The notes below the pieces were generated by a model that did no database searches, was not told where the DNA came from, and saw only the letters and a program-made list of their open reading frames with translations. 64,000 nucleotides of DNA. Origin: Trileptium ribeirensis. Taxonomy: Eukaryota > Nematoda > Enoplea > Enoplida > Thoracostomopsidae. Below are positions 54,630 to 64,000 of this stretch, piece by piece (position 1 is the stretch's first letter; every line of letters begins with the position of its first letter). The stretch spans positions 30,615 to 94,614 of the forward strand of contig JASANE010016423.1 in NCBI GenBank assembly GCA_030248225.1, given 5' to 3'. A program made the translations under genes and the position numbers.

Positions 54630-56450
54630 TATTAGATCCATGTTTGGGTAGTTCATCCGCTATTATATTCGCTTCAACTCCGGAATGACTTTAGACCCAA
54701 CCCAGAGTAACCATATTATTTTGACCCATTCTGTTAAGCCACATTACACGCCCTGGAGTGCATAAATGGCTTAACCTGTCTTTTCTCCAGAACCTCTCCG
54801 TTATTGCTTTACTGTCACTAAAATACCTATCTTTTTATTTTTCAGTGAAAAAACCATCTATTTCACATCAAATCATTCGATGGCACAGTCTTCTGCCCCA
54901 AAACGGTGGTCAGACTACCTGCAGGGAAAGACTTACTCTGCCTGGTATGTATATATCTGCACCACAATGCCTGAACCATTACCAATGGCTAGGCCACCTA
55001 AGGAACAGACCAAATCGAAATCGTCTTGCTTAACATCAGTCCAATAATTACAGCTTAAGGTCTGTTTATGTCTTATACAATTAACGATATCGCAAGGGAA
55101 ATTCAATAACTACTACCATATTTTGCATATGAGCATACGAGCCCAATGTGTCATCACCAAGATATTTAAGCCAAAGATATTCTTTTACCGCAATTTATTT
55201 GATCAAAATATCAATGGCGGGATACATAAAGTTATCTCAATGCCGCGCACCGGTGCGGATCTAACTCCACCAGTGATCATGCCACAAGCCAGAGGTTGAA
55301 ACTTTTCTAAATGTTACAAGAAGTAACTTGCGATAATTCAATCCTATGCCACCAGCACAAAACTCCATACGAAGGACGACTGTTCTATAAAGGAAGTGGA
55401 CAGCGTGATGGTGCCGCCTCCAGCTGCTTCCAATAAATTTCTTAAGCCACGATTCTTCAATATGAGTCTTCCAAGTTAGAACTTTGTCTAAGTCATTTAA
55501 CCTTGTTGTCCAAAGGAATAATTCAATCTAATGCGAATATCCATAACAGCGCCCAGTCTTCTTTTCCCTGTAAAGACGACACCATTACACTTTTCAGCAT
55601 CCACAGAGAAACCTCTATCACAGCCCCACACACACTAGAGATCATTGAAGTCTATTAAAACTGGCCCTTAGATATGTATAAGATGTCAAAAGGACAACGG
55701 CACCAGAGTAACCTACTTACAGAATACATTTATCATTGTCTGCTAATATCATTTACTACCATACAGCAACGCAAAAAAAAGTATTCCTTCTCGAAGAAAT
55801 ACTCTATTAGCTCTGACTGTTTGCCTAGCCTGTCCCTTTTCACCTATAACCACTCTGGTACTTAATTGCTTATGTATCCAAGTTTTGATGAGATTTGGAA
55901 TACCAAATTCAGCTATACTTTTTAAAATAAACCCTAATTTTGTGCAGTCAAATGCGCCAAAGAGGTCCAGGAACGCCACATACACAAATTTACCAAGAGA
56001 TATTTCCTGTTCAATGCATGGCGTAGTAGTCTGCAGGGCAGAAATAGTATTTCTTCCTTCACAATAGTCATGTTGATTGCCATGAATTTAGACATACTTA
56101 AAATGTCATGTATTATGTAACCTGCCACCAATCTTTCAAGAGTTTTCAGCACAAAAGGCGACAGGTCTAAATGCCTTAGGCTCGGTATAGTCGTATTTAA
56201 CTATTTTGGGATGACGACAATTTTGGGATGACGACAATGATGATTAGTCCTAAGCTAATTTTAAAAGTTTTCTAGACCCATAAGTAAAGTTCGGTCTCAT
56301 GATTTTAGAAATACTGGAAAATACCATCAGGGCCTGCAGACTTAAAATCTTCATGACGTCCTAAAGCTCATTTTATCCTTTCTGAATCAACCACCTCGTT
56401 GATGGTAGCATGCATTTTAAACATGCTTACTAGTCTCCTTCAGTCCTGTC
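54630..56450 (-). pseudogene. Jockey/I-group non-LTR element, RT plus RNase H, heavily decayed
   Basis: In minus-strand order: FKSAGPDGIFQYF near 56330, DYTEPKAFRP near 56180, VLKTLERLVAGYI near 56130, FLDLFGAFDCT near 55970, and a GFSVDAEKCNGVVFTGK thumb-type block near 55600. An RNase H end follows near 54700 (SHSGVEANIIADELPKH). 'KxfRPisLxsFxLKtlErlv' followed later by RNase H places it in the I/R1/LOA-like group of non-LTR elements. Stops and frameshifts are frequent, and the YADD motif was not readable. Confidence 0.82.
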
Positions 56451-56621
56451 TACCGCCATCCTCGGAAGGAATGGGGCTCGGAGCATTTTATCTTTTTCCC
56501 TGATTTATAATCTTGGTGGGTCATGGAAATTCCGAATGTTTTCACAACCTCTCTTAGAAGCCTTCCTAACTCATCATTCCACCAACAATTCCTATATTTG
56601 CGCATGCCATATATAGGTAGC

Positions 56622-57394
56622 CACCGGCGCACCTAGACGGGGGGTCCGGACCCCCCCAACAATAACTAAAAATGAAAAATTTTCAGGCGATGGTCATCAC
56701 AGGGTCTTAGCCAAAGAGGGGCAGGGGAGGTTAAATTTTTCGCCTCCATCGTTGCTTTGCTAACGAAGACAAAAATGTTTTCATTTTTCAAATCAATATC
56801 CAATTAACTACATTTTTACTTTACCGGTTATTTATAAATAAATTTAGACTTAGCTACAGTAATGGCTTTGCTGTAGCTATAGTATTTTTTAAATAAATTT
56901 TCATTTTTCACACCACTGGTGATCTATGTTACCAATTGTTATAAGTTTGTTGTGTTGAGCACAGTGGCGTAACCAAGGGGGGCCAGGGGGCCTAGGCGCC
57001 CAAACCCGTGTTCGAGATAGTAAAATCGTGCAGAAAATTAAAGTAGGTAACCGATATTACAGCTATCAGTGCAAAATGTAATTTTCATAAAACTGACTAA
57101 AATTGCAAAATTTGCAAATTCACATGTGTCAGCAATACAGCGTCTACAAGGAGATGAATCCTTTAATTTCGTTTAATTTTATTACATATTGTCCACTTTT
57201 TACTTTATCCACATATCGCCTTTTAACTACAAATTACAGCCCACGGAAAGCCCTATAGCAAAGCGGGTTTGCGAAATACGAGCATCGACCCTCCCCTCTC
57301 AATTTTGCCCTTGTTCGCTCAACAATGAATTTTATTCCCGTTAACATTGTTCACACCGGACCCCCTCCAAACGAAAATCCTGGGTTCGCCACTG
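56622..57394. mobile_element. hAT-type non-autonomous element with perfect 8-bp target duplication
   Basis: The ends CACCGGCGCACCTAG (left) and inverted CAGTGGCGAACCCAG (right) lead into GGGGGTCCGG on both sides. TAGGTAGC is present at 56614-56621 and again at 57395-57402. A second CAGTGGCGTAACCAAGG end at 56962 inside it suggests a nested related element. The 81-codon frame at 57325 is not a gene. Confidence 0.88.
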
Positions 57395-57730
57395 TAGGTA
57401 GCAATAAATTGTCTACTTCCATAAGTACAGCGCCTGCTTTCAATCCAACCGCTAATTCTAACTGTTCCATTTATCAATGTATATATATCAATATTGTATA
57501 TGTATCAATAAATTTAATTATTTTAGTTCAACTAAATTTTCTTTCATTATGTCTTGATGTCATTTTCTAGTGTAACATTCGATTTCTTTTCAAAAATGTG
57601 GTTAGTATTACAGTCATTTGTAAATTTAATGAACTAATGGTAAGATCCGGGGCAGTCCTGTAACACATGCGAATGTTTGATATATCTTTTTATACAACTG
57701 CTGGCTAGTGTCACGTCAAATACATCTGAC

Positions 57731-59300
57731 CAGGGAGTAACCGGAATTCCGGTTCCGGCGGAAGTCGCGTCCCGGATGCGGTTCCGGCACAAGGAAAAAT
57801 ACCATACCGGATCCGGCAGGATCTTATTAACAAAACAAAACTAGGTCGATGATTGTGGCAGCTTACCCATTCAGAAATCTGCGGTATAGTTAGAATCGAA
57901 ACGGTTCAACTTGATATACCCTAGTAACTCTATCGATATTGCAGAACGTAGTGAAGCATAAGTACACCACGCCTACACCTTTTGCGTGCACATCAAATCA
58001 GCTTGCGATAGCATACGTCGATATGCTGTATCTGGACATCACACAATACCAGCACAGGTTACAACAAAACTAACACCAGCAATGAGTTTCCCATGCCCCA
58101 AACCCCCAGGTGCAACTTATCAGCGCACAAGACGTCAGAACAAATTTTCAAATTTTGTGTCGAGGAACCACGACGGTACCTCAAACCCCATAACTCCAGA
58201 ACCGGAGCCTTAATCGAAAAACAAAAAAAGGCATCGAGATTTATCATTTTACTATGAAATAAAACCAACCAGAGAAAAAAATTCGAAAGTTACGATAAAA
58301 ATAACCCTTGCTTTCGTGAAGGGTACTAAAATGGTGTAAAAACCCTCATTTTGATTTCTGACCCGAATCAAAGGGGCGTCATCCACTTGTACCCATGGAA
58401 CCATGGGTCGCAGAGCAAAACCAGCACCGGCAATGAGTTCCCCATGCCCGAAAACCCCCAAGTGAAACTATTGTCCCGCCGAGACCAGACCCCCAAATCA
58501 AAAAACGCTCAGGTATGCCGGTTCGAATGAGCCCAAAATTATGAAAATCGGTTAAGCTGTTCTCGAGCTATGGCCGATCACACACACAAAATTTTAAAGA
58601 TTTCACCCCTGCAACACACAATCTCCACTACGTTGCACTACGTTCTGATAACAGAGCATGAATTATTGAAGTACTTAGCTGTAAGCTTTGCTAATACAAA
58701 TTGCGTCAAACACCAGCCAGCACGTTTGTAAACTTTGTAATCACTCTACATTGGAGCAAAGAAACAGCGTTCTTGGGAAAGCGCTATATGTATTGAAGCT
58801 GTGCAAGCTGTATCACAGTTTGTCTCATGTATAGCACTCTGATCAGAAAATCAGAATCTCATCTAACTGTGGGGCACTGGTTGCCCAACGCTAGCCTGAA
58901 TAATGTCTGTGGCTTTCGATCAGAAAATTATACTATACATTTTTATTGTCTTACAGAACCACATAAACCAATAATTTCAAATTTTGTACAGAATAACATG
59001 TAAAAAACTTATGTCTAGTAAAGGGAGGCGACTGGAGACAGAGCAAAATTGTCTTGTCTACGCTGCATGCGTTAAAATATCATTCAGTTTGACGCAGTTT
59101 ACGCAAACCTGTACAGGCAATAATGTCACCGCAACACATTAAGTTAAATGTAAAATTTATTTTTAATACATTCATTTTAAATCCACATTGCCTCCATTGT
59201 TATTCCTTCATCTGTTTTACTATATGTTTCGAAGACCAGGTTCCGGTTTCCGTTTAAATGGACGATTCTGGTTGCTAGTTCCGGATCCGGTTATTCCCTG
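57731..59300 (+). mobile_element. hAT-like element A, interrupted by a nested insertion
   Basis: Starts CAGGGAGTAACCGGAATTCC and ends CCGGATCCGGTTATTCCCTG. The flanks CATCTGAC (57723-57730) and CCTCTGAT (59301-59308) agree at six of eight positions. The family sequence breaks after CAACTTGATATACC (57921) and resumes at TTATTGAAGTACTTAGC (58670), exactly around copy 3 of the subrepeat element. Confidence 0.87.
57932..58652. mobile_element. Repeat element with variable internal subrepeats, copy 3 (short form), nested
   Basis: It starts ATCGATATTGCAGAACGTAG and ends CACTACGTTGCACTACG followed by TTCTGAT. It contains about one full internal unit plus a partial one (GGCAATGAGTT words near 58078 and 58428; one GGCATCGAGATTTATC word near 58231). 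It sits inside hAT-like element A and is therefore younger than it. Confidence 0.85.
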
Positions 59301-59400
59301 CCTCTGATCTATCTTAATAAGAAATGTGGGACAACCACCCTTGTTCACCACACATAATTTAGAGGTCAATGAAAATTCTGCTAAGTCGATACCTCTTGCG

Positions 59401-60575
59401 CAGGAACCGAAATTTACCGGACCCGGAACCAGCAACCGGAACCGTCCATTTAAACCGGATCCGGAACCGGAACCTGGTCTTCGAAATTTATATATAGCAA
59501 AACAGATGATGGAAGAAATGAAGGTATAGTGGATTTAAAATGCATTAAAAATTACTTTTACATTAAACTTAATGTATTGCGATGGTATTATTGTCTTTCT
59601 AAAACTTTAAAGAGACTGAGGAAGCTAATAATGTTTATTTATCGATCAAATGTCGGTTTTTGGACATTCAGAGCAAAACATGTCTTCCACTATACACCAT
59701 TGCGTATACTGCGTCAAATCGACTGTGCTTACAAAGCTTGGAGCGCAGAATACACACTTTCGCTCTGTCTCCAGTCTCCTCCCTTTACTACACACATACG
59801 TTTGTTGCATGTTCTTCTGCAGGAAACTTAAAATTATTGGTTTATATGATTCTAGGAAAAAATAATAGATAGAAGGTAATTTTCTGATCAGTGGTCAGAG
59901 ACACTGTTTAGGCTAGCGTTGGACAAACAGTGCTCGTCAGTTAGATCATAATGATGATAACTTTCTAATCAGAATGCTGTAAATGAGACACACTGTGATG
60001 CTGCTCGCACAGTTTCAATAAATACAGTTCATTGCCAAGAAAGTAGTTTCTAGCTGCGTTGCAGATAACGTTAGTTTAATTCAATTTAGACTGATTTACC
60101 AAGTTTACAAGCGTACTGGCGGGTGCTTGACGCAATTTATGTTAGCCAAGCATATATACCCTAAGTACTTCTGCGTAAGCCATGCTCTGTTACCGAGTTG
60201 TACCGGTGTAATTCAAACGTATCCCACAGACTTCTGGATGTGTAAAATAGCTGCTACAAGCATCGACCTGGCTTTGATTTAACAAACTCCTGCAGGTTAT
60301 TATGAAAAATTCCTGCTCAAATTATGTGCCCTACTTACGTTTCATACGGCAAATCGGTTAGTTAAAAATTTTCTTTTGCTTGGTTGTATTGGAGCTTGAT
60401 CATTGTATAATATATTATATTACATACGTTTGAATTACAGGATGAAGCAAAAAACGTGGAAAATTTCAAACAAAATTTTTAACCGGAATTCCGGTTCCGG
60501 TATGGTGTTTGAAATTTGCCGGAACCGCAACCGGAACACGATTTTCGCCGGAACCGGAATTCCGGTTACTCCCTG
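59401..60575 (-). mobile_element. hAT-like element D, opposite orientation
   Basis: The reverse complement begins CAGGGAGTAACCGGAATTCC and follows the A/B/C family order; the other end is CAGGAACCGAAATTTACCGG at 59401. The flanks CTCTTGCG (59393-59400) and CTCTTGTG (60576-60583) match at seven of eight bases. Dense GGAACCGGAAC words mark both ends. Confidence 0.88.
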
Positions 60576-60583
60576 CTCTTGTG

Positions 60584-62420
60584 TTATCGCTTGTGTTACC
60601 CCAAAGTCTGTTATGCGCATTGGTATCACAGATAATTATGACCTGCAAGTTGTTGTTGTTGAAAAATCAAACAACCTAATTAAGTAATTTCTTCGAAATC
60701 AGTTATTCGCATCATAGGATGCCATTAGTAAGTCGCGATGATTAGCACACCAATATAGATGCCTCGCTATTCTAGTGACCGTACAGTCCCCATCTGTCAA
60801 AGATAGTTCAGTGCTGACAACAAGTTTTTCTGAAACACAAATGCAGATCCTATTTATTACCCATATGTTCGTAAAATAAATTACCGTGGTAACGTATCGG
60901 CACAGGCTTCCCCAATAAGGCAAGGTTGCGCCGCGACAGCCTACCTAACCTATTTTCTAATTCTGGATATCCTGTTCTTCAATGTCGGCTATTAATCTGT
61001 AAAACAGCTAAAGCCATTTTAGTTTTACTCGAAATCTTTCAATGACTAACATGTCTATCTCGACAACTGCCCATCTATTCTAATTCATACGACAAGCCCT
61101 CTCCCTAATGTTACAACGATGAATTTAAGATAAAACTATCTTCCTATCTTTAATACAACTTTAATATCTTTAATATAGAACTTAAAAAACATAAACCCAA
61201 AACCATTTATGTTCGAGCAAAAGCCCAATATCGAAATTCTGCGTTTGCTTAATCAGTTGTGTTATTATGATAGCGTTTAGAGCATGAAGGACCCAATATC
61301 GGTATTCGATTTTTGCTCAAACACAGTCTGTTTGTTATATGCTATGTGTAAATAAGGCAGAAAGAACTTATTTGAAACGTTATTAAAGGCAGAAGTCCGA
61401 AAGAATGTAAAGTAGCTGCAACGGAGGTGGCGCAACTGAGAACTGATATTTTCTACCTGTTCCCGCATCTGGCAAGCCAGCAGAAGTGTGTAAGACAGTA
61501 CTTAGCTACTCTGAAGGCCAGTGGAAAAAAATCGTCGTAGAGATTTAAAACAACGCAGCGTTGGAAATGTTGCTGCTTAAGCCGTTACTCAACCACCTGA
61601 ATTATTAGCTGAACAAGTAAGCATTAATAAATAGCTAAATTGTTTCATTTACTATTGTGCCATGTCACACATCAGGGACACCACAAAACGAAGATATACC
61701 GACACTATGTTCAATGTAAAATAAATATGCACAGCTTGTAAGTCGACTTTTGAAACGATATATGGGCGAAAAACAAGTATCAGTGTACGGTCATTTTAAA
61801 TATTTGAAAGAGGAGATTTATGCTCACAAACCTAATAAGAATCCCTGTAAGTCGTGTGAGAAGCAGAAAATGTGTCTGAAAACGACTGTGAAGCGGGAAA
61901 ATGTCTCAAAATGAGCAAGTAGAAAATACCGAAGAATATGCAAAGTGCTAAATTATAAAAGTGCTCTGTTGCACAAACGAGTATGACCTCCGAAATAGCA
62001 ATAAGTACGTTAGTACTAAACCTCCTAAACACAGCAAAATCACTTTCCATATCCACAAATATTCGCAGATTGCGCGCTCTAAGAAGCACATACGCAGATG
62101 CATGTAACCGTACATCGCAACAACACTATATAGCAATATTGCATGTCATGTACATCCAGGATGAATACTGTTCTCGATTTTTCAACAAACTCCTAACGTT
62201 AGTTAAATAAAATAGTATATAAAAGTGATTTTCACCCTGTAGCTGCACGCAGTGGTATTTGGTAAATCACAATAACTGTTTACTGTCTCCTATATGTACC
62301 AAAACATAATCACTCAACTTCGCTTACGATCACAAATAGATGGCGACTGGTTAGTTTTCCAATTTTAGCAATAAATTTTGCTGTCGGTAGTAAATATAAT
62401 GTTATTGTTACTACGTAGAA
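60584..62420. other. Unassigned intron sequence
   Basis: No transposon protein, clear repeat partner or exon was recognised. The frames at 61832-62210 are short and unrecognised. Confidence 0.45.
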
Positions 62421-62790
62421 CCAAGAGTTCATAAGGGAAGTATATGACACTTCCCTGCACTTTAATGTTAACCCTTGTTTCGTGCGTTTTCGGAATAACT
62501 CACTGTTGTTTGGGGGTCATCATAAACAGACCACCCCGGCAGCTGCTTTCCAACCGAAAAACTGGCGGGTTTGATAATGGACAGAGCCCCCCAAATAAAA
62601 AAGGAAAGGGTCCTAAGCTATCCTACCCTAAAACTGGGGTCTGTGTCTGTGACATCCCACGCCCAAGAAATAGAGGAGGGGATCAGGTCCACAGGTCGAG
62701 GTCTGGGTGTTACAAGACACGGTTTAACATTAGAGAGCAAGTATGTCATACTCTTCCCTTATACACTCTTGCTAAAACCAGATAGTTAAC
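62421..62790. mobile_element. Foldback element, diverged copy 2
   Basis: Shares CACTTCCCTGCACTTTAATG, TTAACCC(T/G)TGTTT and GCGTTTTCGG with 40262-40615, and ends in CATACTCTTCCCTTATACAC. The inverted pairing is weaker than in the other copy. It ends about 20 bp from SLC26 exon A, overlapping the start of the intron. Confidence 0.7.
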
Positions 62791-62806
62791 ACAGTATAAA
62801 AATTAC

Positions 62807-62971
62807 GTAGTAGAGCTTTCCAACCCCGCTATACGGCAAAAGTTTAACACCAAACACTTTGTCCAGCTGAGCAGTGAAAACCATAACAGCAGCACCTGTT
62901 GTAAAACCGCTTACAACTTGATCAGATAAATACACAGATAAGAATCCAAGTCGACAGAAACCCATTATGAG
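62807..62971 (-). CDS. SLC26: SLC26 exon A (165 bp): GFTTGAAV transmembrane segment
   Basis: This exon encodes 55 codons in phase 0/0. It starts after a pyrimidine-rich acceptor ending TCTGTTTTAG and ends at a GTAATT donor. The peptide holds the family signature SVYLSDQVVSGFTTGAAV followed by VFTAQLDKVFGVK and PYSGVGKLYY. This matches the SLC26 stretch 'fLSdplvsGFTtGaAvhVftsQlk..fGi...r.sG'. In the family this covers helices in the middle of the membrane domain. The exon before it should end with a 'GxxQ'-like segment and must lie right of 64000. The frame is fully open, with no sign of pseudogenisation. Right next to it on the plus-strand left side sits a foldback repeat (62421-62790). Confidence 0.96.
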
Positions 62972-62979
62972 CTAAAACA

Positions 62980-64000
62980 GAAAAGTTTACAAAATCGTAA
63001 AGGCGTCACTAGCCCCTAAAAGCAACTATAAAGTATTAAGATTGAAAGTTAGCTGAATACATCTTTAGATGTAGAAATCGGCAACAAATTTGCGAACCTA
63101 TAATAAAGACCATACTGAAGTTATTGTGCTCTGAAGATCAGCTACCCCAGATCTTCCTATTGTATATATATCACTAACGAAAATGTAAAATCACTATCAA
63201 AATGTTTCATCATCATAATTTATTGTAGAAGCGGCCTGTATAAAACTATAGTATCTCGCAAACTAAAACCAACCCAAGGAGAGAGCATGGTTTCATCGAT
63301 TGTTGTTTACAATCGCATGTAAAAAGCCTTGTATTTGACAATATGGCGAAAACTCAAAAAGTGACGATAAGCGAAATTGTTTCGGTAAATCGGGTTCGCT
63401 TGTGGTCGACCTTAAACCACTTCAAACCCCCTAGACATGGTACAGTCATGTTGGATACAGACATTTTTTGGTGCCACTGGAATAAAGGGCTGTCCCCCGT
63501 TTAGTACCCCTGAGCAAAATCTTTGGCTCCACCCTCGTAACAACACCACAGTTTACATAAAAAATTTGACGAAATTTGTACAAACATACCTTTGTTATGT
63601 TAAAAATTTGCTTAACTTCAGTAAAAAATTAGTTGAAAGATTTGCTAAACATCAACACCAATAGATACGTTCTTTCTCCGTTTCTAAAGTATAATTTATT
63701 GATAAATCTTGGCCGAAAAATGTAAAATCTTGAAAATTTTTACAATTCGAAGCCGGGGGCGCTGGCTTTATCTGATTCCCCTCACACCCGCTCCGCTTCA
63801 CGCCACCTGGCAAAATTTTGAGCGAATGGAGAAGTCAGCCATCATATTTAGCGTACCGAAAAAACTATATAACCGATCTAAATGCCCTGAAAGCAATTTA
63901 TAACCAAACAACTGAAACACACTATATTTAGAAATCGGTTCGGCGATCCTAAACTTACAGAAAGCCACTGAAACGGCATGAAACATACGTGCTTGACTTT
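62980..64000. other. Intron 5' of exon A; contains a GGGCTCTCC-family remnant
   Basis: 63430-63838 has the family's CCACCTGGCAAAATTTTGAG and GCGAATGGAGAAGTCAGC end words. 63940-64000 (GCCACTGAAACGGCATGAAA) resembles 27355-27375. The preceding SLC26 exon was not found here. Confidence 0.5.

Larger units (their letters stand above)
3080..62971 (-). other. SLC26: SLC26/SulP anion transporter gene, internal portion (5 exons, 4 complete introns)
   Basis: Five separate blocks on the minus strand each encode an SLC26 segment. They occur in the correct protein order, each is bounded by AG on the 5' side and GT on the 3' side, and all phases are compatible (0/0, 0/0, 0/2, 2/0, 0/0). Together they give 222 codons without a stop, covering the middle and later helices of the transmembrane domain. 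SLC26 proteins are plasma-membrane exchangers or channels for sulfate, chloride, bicarbonate, oxalate or iodide, and include prestin. The N-terminal exons lie beyond 64000; the final helices and STAS domain lie left of position 1. I looked for the flanking exons in 63.0-64.0 kb and 0-3.0 kb and found none. Introns are 52809-62806, 38812-52652, 31758-38728 and 3194-31609. I cannot assign the SLC26A subtype. Confidence 0.95.

Noticed and set aside
63000..64000. Search for the SLC26 exon upstream of exon A
   Set aside because: No AG-bounded minus-strand block with the expected peptide was found; it probably lies beyond the window.

Overview
This is eukaryotic (metazoan) DNA: AT-rich, packed with decayed transposons, and with the only convincing host coding sequence carried on five short exons with canonical splice sites. 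The transposon mix (Tc1/mariner remnant of the WIGRRGP-type, CR1-like element with a PHD-finger ORF1, a jockey/I-group element with RNase H, a Ty3/gypsy-type element with an envelope-like gene, and hAT-type non-autonomous elements) fits an invertebrate, perhaps an arthropod. I cannot name the species.

Host gene. Nearly the whole window (62971 down to 3080, minus strand) lies inside one SLC26/SulP-family anion transporter gene. Five consecutive internal exons are present: 62807-62971, 52653-52808, 38729-38811, 31610-31757 and 3080-3193. Their lengths are 165, 156, 83, 148 and 114 bp. Phases match at every junction and give 222 uninterrupted codons of the membrane domain. The four complete introns are about 10.0, 13.8, 7.0 and 28.4 kb. 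The first and last exons and the STAS domain lie outside the window.

Intron contents, left to right. At 0-2 kb is a long-TIR DNA element plus an inverted relative. At 7.4-10.4 kb is a broken CR1-like retrotransposon. At 12-13.4 kb is a repeat element with variable internal subrepeats. At 15.4-18.4 kb is a tandem segmental duplication carrying a hAT-like element. At 19 kb is an RTE-like RT fragment. At 21.4-24.5 kb are a long-TIR element with a GC-rich minisatellite and a GC-rich tandem repeat. From 25 to 31 kb are mixed repeats and MITEs. At 39 kb is a mariner pseudogene.

At 42.3-51.8 kb lies a 9.5 kb LTR retrotransposon on the minus strand. Its order is LTR - gag - envelope-like ORF - protease - RT - RNase H - integrase - unknown ORF - truncated LTR. 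The envelope-like gene lies between gag and pol instead of after pol, and an unrecognised ORF occupies the usual env position. This is the most unusual thing in the window. The element is dead: frameshifts, a ruined RT catalytic motif and a deleted integrase core.

At 54.6-56.5 kb is a jockey/I-group RT-RNase H remnant. At 56.6-60.6 kb are three hAT-like elements with recognisable 8-bp target-site duplications, one of them split by a nested insertion.

The genes do not form an operon or pathway. One spliced host gene carries a layered load of mobile DNA. No tRNA, rRNA, CRISPR array or bacterial-type regulatory signal was recognised.
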